From: an uncultured Methanomicrobiales archaeon
GTDB lineage: Archaea; Halobacteriota; Methanomicrobia; Methanomicrobiales; Methanospirillaceae
NCBI GenBank assembly: GCA_949320185.1
Contig: CASGHK010000030.1
Coordinates: 1 to 45,539 of the forward strand
DNA length: 45,539 bases
Direction of reading: 5' to 3'
Every line of letters begins with the position of its first letter. Positions within the stretch are counted from its first letter, which is position 1. This document shows, piece by piece, positions 7,976 through 17,600 of this stretch. The notes beneath the pieces are model-generated. The model had not been told where the DNA came from. It was given only the letters and a program-made list of their open reading frames with translations, and made no database searches. The position numbers and the translations under genes were made by a program.

Positions 7976-9081
7976 CAGTCACTCACCCCGAACCAGGTCT
8001 CCTTTCCGGCCTCGCGCTCTCGCACGAACCGTGCGATGTCGTCGTAGGTGACCTCCTGGCCGCCGAGGCCGGCGATCACCGAGCAGGGCTCGGCCCGCGT
8101 CGTCGCGCGGATCGACTGGGCGATCACACCGCCGAAGCCGAACGAGTAGTCACGGTCGATCACCACGACCTCCCGGCCTGAAAGGTCGAGCCTGGGGAAC
8201 GGCCGGAACCAGCGCAGGCGCATCGAGCCGGCCTTCACCCCGTCGTCGCGGAGAGAGTCGACCGCGACCTCTGCTTCCTTACCGAGAGTGCCGAGGGCGA
8301 CAATCACCACGTCCGCGTCCTCGCTCCGGTACTCCTCGACCGGGCCGTAGACCCGGCCGAACCGGCGGGCGAACTCGGCCTCCGTCTCGGCTATCACCTC
8401 ACGAGAGGCTCGCATCGACCGCTCGATGTCCCAGCGGAACCGGTAGTAGATGTCCGGGCCGGTCATCGTCCCGTACCCGCGGGGGTGCTCGGTGTCGATC
8501 GCGTGCGACAGATGGAATTGCGGGATGAAGTCCCCGACCTCGACCGTCTCGAGGGACTGGGTGATGTGCGAGAGTGAAAACCCGTCCAGGTTTACCATCA
8601 CGGGCAGAATCACCCGCTCGTCCTCGGCGATCCGGAAGGCCATCAGGGTCGCGTCATAGGCCTCCTGGACCGTGGAGACGAAGACCTGGAGCCAGCCGGT
8701 ATCGCGCTGGGAGAAGGCGTCCGTGTGCTCGGCCCAGGTGTTCCAGCCCGGCCCGAGCGCACGGTTCACGTTCGCCATCACGACCGGTGTCCGGGCCCCG
8801 GCGGCCCAGTGGAGCATCTCGTGCATGTAGAGGAGCCCGTGGGACGAGGTCGCCGTGAAGGTCCGGACGCCGGCGGCAGACGCCCCGATGCAGGCGGCCA
8901 TCGCGGAGTGCTCGGACTCCACCGGGATGTAGTCAGCGTCGAGCGAGCCGTCGGCGACGTAGTTCGCGAGCTGCTCGACGATCTCGGTCTGCGGCGTGAT
9001 CGGGTAGGCGGCGACGACGCCGGGTCGAGCCTCCTTCGCCGCGGCGGCGACCGCCTTGTTGCCGGTGGCGGTCGTCAGCAT
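7975..9081 (-). CDS. porA: Pyruvate:ferredoxin oxidoreductase alpha subunit
   Basis: 368 residues. The N-terminal pyrimidine-binding domain has the motifs AAYPITPQTEIVE, VESEHSAMAACIGASAAG and TATSSHGL, followed by the SQRDTGWLQ segment that separates pyruvate synthases from 2-oxoglutarate enzymes; a transketolase C-terminal-like domain II follows (DVVIVALGTLGKEAE). In methanogens the enzyme works mostly as pyruvate synthase, carboxylating acetyl-CoA with reduced ferredoxin to feed biosynthesis. The gene overlaps porB by 7 bp (9075-9081). Nothing is truncated and the key Thr/Ser/Glu residues of the pyruvate pocket appear conserved. Confidence 0.95.
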   Translation of the reverse strand: MLTTATGNKAVAAAAKEARPGVVAAYPITPQTEIVEQLANYVADGSLDADYIPVESEHSAMAACIGASAAGVRTFTATSSHGLLYMHEMLHWAAGARTPVVMANVNRALGPGWNTWAEHTDAFSQRDTGWLQVFVSTVQEAYDATLMAFRIAEDERVILPVMVNLDGFSLSHITQSLETVEVGDFIPQFHLSHAIDTEHPRGYGTMTGPDIYYRFRWDIERSMRASREVIAETEAEFARRFGRVYGPVEEYRSEDADVVIVALGTLGKEAEVAVDSLRDDGVKAGSMRLRWFRPFPRLDLSGREVVVIDRDYSFGFGGVIAQSIRATTRAEPCSVIAGLGGQEVTYDDIARFVREREAGKETWFGVSD

Positions 9082-9956
9082 GCCCCGGCCTCCTCGGCGA
9101 GCAGGCGCCGGTGTTGCTGCTCCATCGAGGCCTTAAGGGCTCTCTCTGCCTCTTTCGAGATCCCTCGGAACCGGCCCTGAACCGAGAGGTAGTCCTCGAT
9201 CGGAACGGGTCGCTTCATCGCGGTCTTCGAGACCGGGTTTATCTTCAGCTGGCCATGCTCCCGCTCGTAGAGCACCCACAGGCCGGTCTTCACGGCGAGC
9301 TTGCCGACCTCGACCGACCGCTCGGCCGAGTAGCGCCAGCCCGGAGGGCAGGGGCTGAGCAGGTGGATGAACTTCGGGCCCGGGATCGAGAGGGCCTTCT
9401 TCACCTTGGCGTAGAGGTCCTGGGGGTAGGCGGCGGAGGCCGTGGCCATGTACGGGATGTTGTGGGCGGCCACGATCCGGTCGATGTCCTTCTTCTGGTC
9501 GATCTTGCCGGCAGGCGTCGTGGTCGTCACCGCTCCGATCGGGGTCGAACCCGAGCGTTGCATGCCCGTGTTGCCGTACGCCTCGTTGTCGTAGCAGATG
9601 TAGAGGAAGTCAGTGGACCGCTCGAGCGCACCCGAGAGGGCCTGGATGCCGATGTCGACCGTGCCGCCGTCGCCGGCGTAGCAGATCACGTTCGTCGACC
9701 GGCCCTGGCGGCGGAATGCTGCGGCCATTCCGGCAGCGGTCGCGGCCGCCGCGGCGAAGGCGATGTTGTAGACGGTGACGTTCATCGCGGTGGCCGGATA
9801 GACCCCCTGAAGGACGGCAGTGCAGCAGGCCGGCACGACGAGTACCGTGTCGGGCCCCGCCGCCTTCAGGACGTATCGCAAAGAGAGCGAGGAGGTGCAT
9901 CCGGCGCACGCGGTGGTGCACTTATGGACGTACTCCTCGGAGGGGAGAGGATTCAT
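9075..9956 (-). CDS. porB: Pyruvate:ferredoxin oxidoreductase beta subunit (TPP and [4Fe-4S] binding)
   Basis: 293 residues from the ATG at 9954-9956; an in-frame GTG lies directly before it (9957-9959). The TPP motif runs from GDGGTVDIGIQALSG to YDNEAYGNTG, and the cluster ligands are the CAGC pair near residue 20, a Cys near 45 and CPPGW near 215. TTTTPAGKIDQKKDI and IPYMATASAAYP are typical of pyruvate, not oxoglutarate, enzymes. It is the first gene of the operon. No good Shine-Dalgarno is close to the start; an A/T box at 9989-9994 would place transcription start only a few bases upstream, so the mRNA may be nearly leaderless. Confidence 0.95.
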   Translation of the reverse strand: MNPLPSEEYVHKCTTACAGCTSSLSLRYVLKAAGPDTVLVVPACCTAVLQGVYPATAMNVTVYNIAFAAAAATAAGMAAAFRRQGRSTNVICYAGDGGTVDIGIQALSGALERSTDFLYICYDNEAYGNTGMQRSGSTPIGAVTTTTPAGKIDQKKDIDRIVAAHNIPYMATASAAYPQDLYAKVKKALSIPGPKFIHLLSPCPPGWRYSAERSVEVGKLAVKTGLWVLYEREHGQLKINPVSKTAMKRPVPIEDYLSVQGRFRGISKEAERALKASMEQQHRRLLAEEAGAC

Positions 9957-9985
9957 CACGATTCATCACTAGTTTGGGTGCCTCC

Positions 9986-9996
9986 GCTCTTAAACG
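9986..9996. promoter_or_regulatory. Shared A/T box between divergent porB and the 10018 gene
   Basis: TTAAA (with TTTAA on the other strand) at 9990-9994 is the only A/T-rich core in this 61-bp divergent gap. It lies about 26-30 bp before the 10018 ATG and about 35 bp before the porB ATG, so one near-palindromic TATA-like element may serve both directions with very short leaders. Confidence 0.4.
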
Positions 9997-10017
9997 TGCG
10001 GCCCCGGCACAACCCTT

Positions 10018-10668
10018 ATGCCCGAATGCTCCGAGATCACTGCCATGAGCGAAGAGGACCTGTACTTCGAGATTCCCGGAGAACAACCCTCTTCTCCCCC
10101 GACTCCGGAGGAGAAGACGCCACCTTCTGCCGCCCCGCCGGCTTCGCCCCGTGCGGCGACCCGCCCTGCGCCGCCGTCGACACCTGTCCGGTCGCACCCC
10201 CGGCAGAGGAACTGGCGCCTGACGCTCGCTCTTGCCGGGATCGGCCTGGTCCTCCTCGTCGCCATCCTCGCCGTCCTCACCTTCTCGGTCGCGATCACCC
10301 CGACCTCCGGGACGGCGAGCTACCCCTACACCGTCACGTACGACGTTATCTTTCCGCACGGCGAACTGGTCCAGATCGGCAACATCTCGATCGTCGCGAT
10401 CCCCTATCCCGACCGTGTCAGCCTCTCGGTCGACAAGGTGCCGTACGAGATCCGCATCAACGAGACGCGTGAGATCACGGCGAAACACGGGACCGTGACC
10501 CTGCTCGGCATCGCTCTCCTCTCCTTCGACTTCACCCTGGACGCGGAGTACCGGGGGATGACCGGGACCGACGCCACCTTCCGCCTCGCTGTCCGGACCT
10601 CGGACCAGATCCCGAAGTTCATGATCGACAGGCTTCTGCCCGGCGACGTCCAGGCCCGCCCCTCCTGA
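10018..10668 (+). CDS. Single-pass membrane protein with Pro-rich cytoplasmic tail and outer beta-rich domain (function unknown)
   Basis: 216 residues from the ATG at 10018; an ATG at 10045 (MSEEDLYFEIPG) is an equally good or better protein start. A Pro/Ala-rich, probably disordered N-terminal segment of about 50-60 residues is followed by one strong helix (LALAGIGLVLLVAILAVLTF) and an external domain of about 130 residues with beta-strand periodicity and one NxS and one NxT sequon. The external part recalls LEA-2/WHy-like domains, but the similarity is weak and I do not claim it. It is divergent from por and convergent with truA, which ends 1 bp after its stop. Function unknown. Confidence 0.75.
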   Translation: MPECSEITAMSEEDLYFEIPGEQPSSPPTPEEKTPPSAAPPASPRAATRPAPPSTPVRSHPRQRNWRLTLALAGIGLVLLVAILAVLTFSVAITPTSGTASYPYTVTYDVIFPHGELVQIGNISIVAIPYPDRVSLSVDKVPYEIRINETREITAKHGTVTLLGIALLSFDFTLDAEYRGMTGTDATFRLAVRTSDQIPKFMIDRLLPGDVQARPS

Positions 10669-11457
10669 TCAGTCGGGCCGGAGCCAGCAGGCGAGTTCGG
10701 CCTGGACCCGGTGAGCGTCCGCGGTCCCGGAGAGGAAGCGGTCGTGCCGCTCTCCCCTCGACACCGGGGTGAACGCAAAACCGGTCTCGACCTCCCACAG
10801 GACGAGCCCGGCGGAGGGGGCTGCCGGAGGGTTGCGCCGGGACTCCCCCCGCAGGAGTGCCTCGACCGTCTCCTCCCCCTCCTCGTGCCGACCGATCGCC
10901 TCGAGTACCCATGCCATGCACCGGACCTGGTGCCAGAGGTAACTCCAGGCCGTGCATTCGAAGACAGGTCCGCCGTCCCCCGCCATCACGTGCGAGGCGA
11001 TGACTCGCCGGACCGGGTTCTTGGATCCCGCCCGGCAGAGGCGAGAGAAGTCATGCTCGCCGACGAACCGCCCTGCCGCCCGGTCCATCGCTGCTCGATC
11101 GAGATCGGGGTCAGCGAAGAAGTAGCGGTAGGTCCGTGAACGGACGTCGTACCGGGGGTGCCAGTTGTCCTCGACGGGGGCGACCCCGGTGAGCCAGATG
11201 TCGGGCGGGAGCGCCCGGTCCAGGACCGGTCCGACCCGGTCGGGGTGATCGGTCGTGAGAGCGCCCACCTGGGCCCGGGCGTGCACCCCCCGGTCGGTCC
11301 GGCCCGAGAGTGCAAAGCCAGCCCGGACCGGGTCGTCGAAGAGCCGGGCATGGAGGCATGCCCGGAGCAGCTCGCCCTCGACCGTACGAACGCCGGGCTG
11401 GCGCTGCGAACCGGCGAAACCGGCGCCCCACCAGCCCAGCCGGAAGGCGATCCTCAT
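10669..11457 (-). CDS. truA: tRNA pseudouridine(38-40) synthase TruA
   Basis: 262 residues from the ATG at 11455-11457. The catalytic Asp lies in the canonical motif GRTDRGVHA near residue 55; the conserved RTYRYFF and [16 protein letters not shown] segments of the family are also present. The enzyme isomerises uridines in the anticodon stem-loop of tRNAs. The ATG overlaps the stop of the upstream PHP gene (11454-11457, ATGA), so the two are cotranscribed. The frame remains open upstream, but that extension is out-of-frame shadow of the PHP gene and lacks family similarity. Confidence 0.95.
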   Translation of the reverse strand: MRIAFRLGWWGAGFAGSQRQPGVRTVEGELLRACLHARLFDDPVRAGFALSGRTDRGVHARAQVGALTTDHPDRVGPVLDRALPPDIWLTGVAPVEDNWHPRYDVRSRTYRYFFADPDLDRAAMDRAAGRFVGEHDFSRLCRAGSKNPVRRVIASHVMAGDGGPVFECTAWSYLWHQVRCMAWVLEAIGRHEEGEETVEALLRGESRRNPPAAPSAGLVLWEVETGFAFTPVSRGERHDRFLSGTADAHRVQAELACWLRPD

Positions 11458-12122
11458 ATCCTGACGCGGCGGCGGACCCGCCGCCAGGTCGACCGGAGCG
11501 ACTGGCCTGTATAACTCCGGAGAGGGGTCATCTTTCCCGAGGGGGAGCACCGCCCCTCGCGAATCGCCTCCAGGACCGCCTCGACCGTCGGGTCGGCGTC
11601 GACGAGCGTCCTGCCGTACCCGACCCACCGGGCATGGTGAGCGTCCGATCCTCCGACGGCCGGCCGGCCGTAACTGGCGGTCTTCCGAGCCGCCTTCCGG
11701 TTCGCCGACCCAACGATGTAGCGGCTGTTGAAGACCTCGACCGCGTCGACGGCGCGGAGGGCCTCCTGCCGGCGAAGGCCGACCGCGTGGCGGAACCGGT
11801 GGAACGGATGGGGCAGGACGGCGATCCCACCGAAGTGGTGGACCAGGTCGATCGTCTCGAGTACGTCTCTCTTCGCCGGGATCGGCTCGGTCACACCGAG
11901 AGCGAGCAGATGGCCCTGCGCGGTGGTGACCTCGATGCCCGGGATCACGAGTACGCCCGTCCTCACGAGACCGGCGGCGTACCTGGCCCCTTCCTGGGTG
12001 TCGTGGTCGGTCAGGGCGATCGCATCGAGACCGACAGCCGCCGCTCGTTCCAGGATCGCCTCGACCGACGATTCACCGTCCTTCGAAAATCGAGTGTGCA
12101 CGTGCAGGTCGCAGGCAAGCAT
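11454..12122 (-). CDS. PHP-domain metal-dependent phosphoesterase
   Basis: 222 residues. PHP signature motifs are in order: [13 protein letters not shown] (motif I), LTDHDT (motif II), [16 protein letters not shown] (motif III), [10 protein letters not shown], and GGSDAHH (motif IV). These give the full His/Asp/Glu metal-binding set of a trinuclear PHP phosphoesterase, as in TrpH/YciV-type enzymes that hydrolyse nucleoside 3',5'-bisphosphates or RNA 5' ends. The physiological substrate is not indicated. A role in RNA or nucleotide turnover would fit its translational coupling to truA. It lacks any polymerase or histidinol-phosphatase extension. Confidence 0.85.
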   Translation of the reverse strand: MLACDLHVHTRFSKDGESSVEAILERAAAVGLDAIALTDHDTQEGARYAAGLVRTGVLVIPGIEVTTAQGHLLALGVTEPIPAKRDVLETIDLVHHFGGIAVLPHPFHRFRHAVGLRRQEALRAVDAVEVFNSRYIVGSANRKAARKTASYGRPAVGGSDAHHARWVGYGRTLVDADPTVEAVLEAIREGRCSPSGKMTPLRSYTGQSLRSTWRRVRRRVRI

Positions 12123-12134
12123 GACCAGGTTACT

Positions 12135-12160
12135 TTATCTCCTGCCGCCTATTAAGGAGC
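12135..12160 (+). promoter_or_regulatory. Divergent promoter and ribosome binding site before the DHPS-like gene
   Basis: The 42-bp gap between divergent genes (12123-12164) contains A/T islands at about 12133-12138 and 12150-12155. AAGGAG at 12154-12159 lies about 5 nt before the ATG at 12165 and is a good Shine-Dalgarno site for the plus-strand gene; it fixes that start. Confidence 0.5.
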
Positions 12161-12164
12161 ACTG

Positions 12165-13577
12165 ATGGCGATCCTCTTTCCAACGGGGGCCGCGACCGAA
12201 GCGGCCGTCCGCGCCGCCGTTTCAGAGCTCGACGCCGATGTCGTGGTGACCGGCGAGATCGCGTCCTTCCTGACGCCGCGCCAGCTTCGCGACCTCCTCA
12301 TGGCCGGGTCGTATGAGTTCGCGGTCGTCTCCGGGATGTGCACAGCCTCGTTTGCATCGGTCGAGGAGGAGACCGGGGTGCCGGTGCTGCGTGGCCCCCG
12401 CCACGCGGCCGACCTCCCTCTGATGGTCGCCCAGCTCAGCAGGGTCGAGTTCTCGCGCGACGTGCCGGCCGACGACCTGCTCCGGCATCTCCGGCTCGAG
12501 GACGCCTGTCGCAAGGTGCGGTCGATCGAGAAGAACGCGGGATGGGACCTTCTGGTCCGGGGTGTCAGGGTGGGTGGCACCTCGCGGATCAAGGTGCTTG
12601 CTGAGCTGATGGACGCTCACCGCCGGCCTGACCTCGTCGAGGACGTCGAGCGGGCGTTTCGGGAGGGGGCCGACATCGTCGACCTCGGGTTCGGATTCGA
12701 CGCGGAGGCATGCGACGTCGCCCGCTGCTTTGCCGAGCTCGAGGGGATCGACGGACCGCTTGCCGTCGACACCCAGGACCCGGCTCTGATCGCGGCCGCC
12801 CTCTTCCGGGCAGACCTCGTTCTCTCCCTCCAGGAGGAGAACATCCCCGTGATCGGACGGGCGGTCGCCGAGTCGGGGGCGGCGGCGGTCGTCGTGCCCC
12901 GGTTCCGCTCGCTCGAAGAGAACCTTGTGGCCGCCCGGGAGGTGGGATGCGAGGCCCTGATCGCCGATCCCCTGCTCCAGCCGGTCGGCTCCGGCCTGGT
13001 CCGCTCGCTCGCCGAGTTCCGCGACTACGGGGTCCCCCTCTTCTTCGGCGCCGGCAACGTGGTCGAGCTCCTGGACGCAGACTCACCGGGCGCCCAGGCC
13101 CTCCTCGCTGGCATGGCCCAGGAGGTGGGTGCCGCCGTCGTCTTCACGGCCGAGCACTCGGACAAGACCCGGGGTGCGATCGCCGAGATGCGCCGGGCGA
13201 CCGAGATGATGGTCCTGACCAGGTGCCGGCCGTATCCCAAGGACCTTGGGATCGACCTTCTGGTCCTCAAGGAGAAGCGGCGTCGCCGAGAGCCCCCGCT
13301 CGTCTACGACCAGGTGGTGGAGGCCGAACCGATGCCGGACGAGCTGGTCTGCGACCCCCGGGGCAACCTCCGGATCGGGATCGAGGGCGACCTGATCGTC
13401 GCCGTCCACGAGGGGGTCGCCGTGCGGGGACGATGCTGGCAGGACGTCCTCTCCACCCTCATCCGGGATGACCGGGTCTCGCGACTCGACCATGCGGCAT
13501 ACCTGGGGGCCGAGCTCTTCAAAGCGGAGCTCGCGATCCGGCTCGGGCGGTCGTTCGAGCAGGACGGCCCGTTCTAG
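12165..13577 (+). CDS. Dihydropteroate synthase-like protein (TIGR00284-type, archaeal)
   Basis: 470 residues. The N-terminal ~130 residues form a separate domain, followed by a TIM-barrel region resembling dihydropteroate synthase (GADIVDLGFGFDAEAC, GPLAVDTQDPALI, ADLVLSLQEENI, then EALIADPLLQPVG) and a C-terminal region with GNLRIGIEGDLIVAVHEG. This is the conserved archaeal DHPS-related family found in methanogens; members have been linked to pterin (methanopterin) metabolism, but the exact reaction is not established here. Some bona fide DHPS phosphate and pterin contacts look altered, so it may not be a true folate enzyme. The start is set by the Shine-Dalgarno site at 12154-12159. Confidence 0.8.
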   Translation: MAILFPTGAATEAAVRAAVSELDADVVVTGEIASFLTPRQLRDLLMAGSYEFAVVSGMCTASFASVEEETGVPVLRGPRHAADLPLMVAQLSRVEFSRDVPADDLLRHLRLEDACRKVRSIEKNAGWDLLVRGVRVGGTSRIKVLAELMDAHRRPDLVEDVERAFREGADIVDLGFGFDAEACDVARCFAELEGIDGPLAVDTQDPALIAAALFRADLVLSLQEENIPVIGRAVAESGAAAVVVPRFRSLEENLVAAREVGCEALIADPLLQPVGSGLVRSLAEFRDYGVPLFFGAGNVVELLDADSPGAQALLAGMAQEVGAAVVFTAEHSDKTRGAIAEMRRATEMMVLTRCRPYPKDLGIDLLVLKEKRRRREPPLVYDQVVEAEPMPDELVCDPRGNLRIGIEGDLIVAVHEGVAVRGRCWQDVLSTLIRDDRVSRLDHAAYLGAELFKAELAIRLGRSFEQDGPF

Positions 13578-13727
13578 GGCCGGCACGCCCCGGTCGCTGA
13601 GGCGAAATACATAGAACGTCCATCCGGGCTTCCCCGAACCCGAGGCGGACTGAGCCGAATTTAAATGACTCACTCGGCGCCTAAAAGGACAAAAAAGTGG
13701 CAACCTGGAATAAAGGGACCATAAACT

Positions 13728-13746
13728 ACATACGTGCCGGGGTTGT
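13728..13746 (+). promoter_or_regulatory. Candidate TATA box for the rubredoxin gene
   Basis: The gap 13578-13803 is the most A/T-rich stretch of the neighbourhood (islands at about 13658-13665, 13682-13696, 13709-13715 and 13730-13742). ATAAACTACATA at 13731-13742 would start transcription near 13762, leaving a leader of about 40 nt. GGAG at 13791-13794, 9 nt before the ATG at 13804, is the likely ribosome binding site. No RNA gene is recognised in this gap. Confidence 0.4.
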
Positions 13747-13803
13747 TGTAGCGTCATCCAGCAGGGGGCCTCATGCCCTGTGGTGGAACCAGGAGTATTG
13801 AGC

Positions 13804-14160
13804 ATGGTAAAACATCGAGCCTACGTCTGCGACGCCTGCGGCTACATCTACGACCCCGAGCGCGGCGAGCCGAAGAACGGGATCCCACCGGGGACGCCGT
13901 TCGAAGACCTCCCCGCTGACTATATCTGCCCCGTCTGCGGCAGGGCGAACGTCGGTAAGTCAGGGTTCCGGGCCCTGGAGGCCGCTTCCGGTCGCTACCG
14001 CTGCCTTGCGTGCGGCTATATCTACGACCCCGAACGCGGCGAGCCGAAGAACGGGATATCGCCAGGAACCGCGTTCGAAGACCTCCCCGAGTCCTACGTC
14101 TGCCCGGTCTGCGGGGTGTACGCCCGGGTGGGCAAGAGCGCGTTCGTGGCGACCGAGTAA
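13804..14160 (+). CDS. Tandem (double) rubredoxin
   Basis: 118 residues carrying two complete rubredoxin domains (about residues 3-55 and 60-115). Each has the [19 protein letters not shown] start and [13 protein letters not shown] end, so each should bind one Fe(Cys)4 centre. The two halves are nearly identical over the first ~35 residues, also at DNA level, which indicates internal duplication. Rubredoxins of methanogens carry electrons to oxygen- or peroxide-detoxifying partners such as F420H2 oxidase or rubrerythrin, neither of which is nearby. The ATG at 13804 is preferred to an upstream in-frame GTG at 13780 because of its ribosome binding site and because domain 1 begins just after it. 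Confidence 0.95.
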   Translation: MVKHRAYVCDACGYIYDPERGEPKNGIPPGTPFEDLPADYICPVCGRANVGKSGFRALEAASGRYRCLACGYIYDPERGEPKNGISPGTAFEDLPESYVCPVCGVYARVGKSAFVATE

Positions 14161-14187
14161 ACGAACACATCCGACCTCCTTTCTCAC

Positions 14188-14224
14188 GCCCACGGGGGCA
14201 CTCCCCCCTGGGCGCCCGCTTTTT
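14188..14224 (+). terminator. Hairpin plus T-tract terminator after the rubredoxin gene
   Basis: GCCCA-C-GGGGG (14188-14198) can pair with CCCCC(C)TGGGC (14203-14213) with one mismatch and a 4-5-nt loop. Six bases further on is TTTTT at 14220-14224. This looks like an intrinsic terminator of bacterial style, 28 nt after the stop codon. Confidence 0.6.
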
Positions 14225-14249
14225 GTGGCAGCATGCCGCACACTCCTGT

Positions 14250-14453
14250 ATGCCCACCGATCCCGCCGTCCGCGCCATCCGCCGTGAGACCGTGACTGTC
14301 GGCGCCGCTGTCGTCCTCTCCTTCTTCATCGTGGAGTTCGTGAACGACAACCTCCTCCACCTGGTGGGCTTCTGGCGGTATGCGCTCTGGTTCGGGCTGG
14401 GGATGGTGCTGATGGTCGTCTTTCTCGGCCTGTTTCGGTCACTCGCCGGGTAG
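14250..14453 (+). CDS. Small two-helix membrane protein (function unknown)
   Basis: 67 residues. After a short charged N-terminus (MPTDPAVRAIRRETVTVG) there are two hydrophobic helices (AAVVLSFFIVEFV, then ALWFGLGMVLMVVFLGLF) separated by a loop, with positive charges on the N-terminal side, so both termini are probably cytoplasmic. Hydrophobic composition sustained over the entire frame and good stop placement support a real gene. It starts 26 bp after the rubredoxin terminator and no obvious Shine-Dalgarno site is seen. No family is recognised. It may still be spurious. Confidence 0.5.
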   Translation: MPTDPAVRAIRRETVTVGAAVVLSFFIVEFVNDNLLHLVGFWRYALWFGLGMVLMVVFLGLFRSLAG

Positions 14454-14639
14454 GTCCCCTGCCGGCTCCGAAACCGCGAGAGGAACCTGTAGGCGTCGGT
14501 TCGCGCCCGGCTCACCCCGACCGTCACCCGAAGTCCCCCCTTCACAGGTGGCTCTCCCATGGTCATATCCATAAAGTAATGTAGGGTCTTGTCGTCATCA
14601 TTTTACGTAACTCGATCAAAGGTCGGGCTCCCACCGTTC

Positions 14640-17600
14640 ATGCCGCTGGAACCGATGATCTCCGTTCTCTATGTCGACGATGAATCGGCGCTGCTCAAGC
14701 TGGGCAAGACGTTCCTGGAACGGCACGGTGGGTTCCACGTCGATACCGTCCCATCGGCCCTGGAAGCCCTCGATCTCCTCCGGACCCGGTCCTATGACGC
14801 GATCGTCTCCGACTACCAGATGCCGCAGATGGATGGGATAGAACTTCTCAAACGGGTCCGGACCTCGGCGAACTGGATTCCGTTCATCATCTTCACGGGA
14901 CGAGGGCGCGAGGAGGTGGTCATCCAGGCCCTGAACGAGGGCGCAGACTTCTACCTCCAGAAAGGGGGCGAGCCGCTCTCCCTCTTCACCGACCTTGCGC
15001 ACAAGATTCGGATCGCGGTCCAGCAAAGAAGAGCTGAGACGATCATCCGGGACCACGAACGACGTGAGTCGGAGATCCTCGACTTCCTCCCCGACGCGAC
15101 GTTCGCAATCGATAGGGATGGCGTCGTGATCGCCTGGAACCGGGCCATGGAGACGATGACCGGCGTCGCATCGAGCGAGATCGTAGGTCGAGGTGATTAT
15201 GCGTACGCCCTCCCCTTTTACCACGAACGGCGCCCGATTCTGATCGATCTCGTCCTCCGGGACGACCCGGCGACAGTCGAGAAGTACCCCTTCATCCGTA
15301 AGGAGGGAGACCGGTTTTTCTCCGAGATAACGATCCCGCACTTCAATAACGGCGCGGGTGCGGTACTCTGGTTCACCGCCTCGCCGCTCTACGATACGGA
15401 GGGGCGGGTGGTCGGGGTGATCGAGTCGATCCGGGAGATCACCGAACGAAAGCGGGCGGAGGACGCGCTCAACGCGAGCGAGAAGCGGTTCCGCGACCTG
15501 GCCACCCTGCTGCCACAGGCTGTATACGAGACGGACGCTGAGGGGTACATCACGTATACCAACCGCATGGGGTTCTCCCTATTCGGGTACTCCGAGACCG
15601 ATATCGAGAGGCGCATCCATTGCCTGGAGCTGGTCGCCCTGTGTGACCGCGAACGAGCAGCCACATCGATGCGGGCCTCCCTGGAGGGGAGACAGAGCCC
15701 GATCCGGGAATTTCTCGGCCTCAGAAAAGACGGCAGCACGTTTCCGATCTCGGTCTCCTCCTCTCCCATCGTGGAGAACGACGTGATCGTGGGAATCCGC
15801 GGAATCCTCGTCGACATCTCCGAACGTAAGCAGGCTGAACTGACGCTGATCGAGAGCGAGCGGAAGTACCGGACCATCTTTGAGAGTACGGGCACCGCGA
15901 ACATTGTCATCGAGGAGGACACCACCATCAGCCTGGCGAACTCCGAGTTCGAGCGACTGAGCGGCTATCCCCGGGACGAGATCGAATCGATCAAAAAATG
16001 GACTGAGTTCATCGCGGACGAGGACCGCGCCATGATGCTCGCCCAGCACTACCTACGGCGGGAGGATCAACAGTCCGCGCAGCACCGGTACGAGTTCCGG
16101 TTCGTCACCCGGTCGGGTGAGATCCGGAATATCCTCCTCACGGTCGACCTCATCCCCGGCACGACGAAGAGCATCGCCGCGTTGCTGGACATCACTGATC
16201 GGAAGAGGGCGGAGCGGGACCTCGTCGTGGCCCACGATGAGTACACCGGGCTTCTCGACCAGATCCAGGATGTCTACTACCGGAGCGACCTCAAAGGCAC
16301 CCTGGTGAAAGCGAGCCGATCGTGGGCCGAGCTCCTTGGATATGAATCCGTGGAGGAATGCCTCGGGAAAAATATCGCCGAGACGTTCTACCTCGATCCC
16401 TCCGATCGACAGCGCCTGCTCGACACGATAGACCGCGAGGGAAAGGTGACCCATTTCGAGGTGACCCTGAAGAAGAAGGACGGCTCCCCCGTGCCCGTCG
16501 AGACGAGCAGCCACCCGAACTTCGATCAGGATGGGAATGTGATCGGAATCGAAGGCACCTTCAGTGACATCTCCGAACGAAAACGGCAGGAGCGGATCCT
16601 CCGGGCCCAGCTCGACCTGAGTCTCGCCCTCCAGGGGACCATCGGGGTACGGGAGAAACTGATGGCGTGCCTGGACGCGGCGATCGACGTCTCGGGGATG
16701 GAGAGCGGGGGAGTATACCTCGTGGACGAGAGGACCGGAGCGATCGACCTCGCTGTCTCACGAAACCTCTCGGACGAGTTCGTCGCGACATCCTCGCGGT
16801 ATCCCCCGGACTCGACGAACGCCCGGATCGTGATGGCCGGTGTCCCCATCTATTCCTGCCATGGCGAGTTCGACGACGAACAGAACACGGTCCAGCAGCA
16901 GGAGGGAATCCGGGCGCTCGGCGTGGTACCGATCGTTTACGAAGGTCAGGTCATCGCCTGCCTCAACATCGGCTCCCGTGCCGTGTGCGAGATCCCGCCG
17001 GTCGCCCGGATCGCCCTGGAGACGATCGCCATCCAGATCGGCGTTGCGATCGGGCGAATCCGCGCGGACGAGACGCTCGCCGAATCCGAGCTGCGGTACC
17101 GAAACGTCGTGGAGGACCAGACGGAGTTCATCAGCCGCTTTGCCCCCGACGGAACGCACGTCTTCGTCAACGACGCGTACTGCCGGTATTTCGGGCTCGA
17201 CCGCTCGGCGATCCTCGGGCACCGTTTCCGGCCCCAAATCCATCCCGAGGACCGGCCGCGGCTGGAGACGTTCTTCGCCTCCCTGACGCCGGACCACCCC
17301 GTCGACACGATCGAGCACAGGATCGTCATGCCGAACGGGGAGACACGATGGCAGCGGTGGTCCGACCGGGCGCTCTTTGACCCATCCGGCGCGATCATGG
17401 AGTATCAGTCGGTGGGATGCGACATCACCCAGCAGAAACTGGTCGAAGAGGCCCTGCGGGCCAGGACCGAGGAGCTCGACAATCGAAATCGGCTGATCAC
17501 CACGGTCCTCGACATGGTCCCCTTCGGCATCTTCATGGTCGAGACGCCGACGGGAAGGCCGCTGATCGCGAACCGGGAGGCGGCCCGATTGCTCGGGCGC

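Noticed and set aside
7194..9956. 2-oxoglutarate or isovalerate:ferredoxin oxidoreductase instead of pyruvate synthase.
   Set aside because: Alpha-subunit SQRDTGW segment, beta-subunit YGNTGMQRSGSTPIGA region and the four-gene beta-alpha-gamma-delta set match Por.
10669..11628. A 319-residue TruA starting at 11628.
   Set aside because: The extra 57 residues are a shadow of the PHP gene; TruA similarity begins at the ATG at 11457, which also forms the ATGA overlap.
13754..14572. A 272-residue minus-strand frame across the rubredoxin region.
   Set aside because: Arg/Ser/Pro-rich composition, antisense to the clear rubredoxin gene and the small membrane protein.
14454..14639. Possible tRNA because of a TTCG-containing arm-like stretch near 14500.
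   Set aside because: No acceptor stem, anticodon arm or CCA-proximal pairing can be assembled on either strand.
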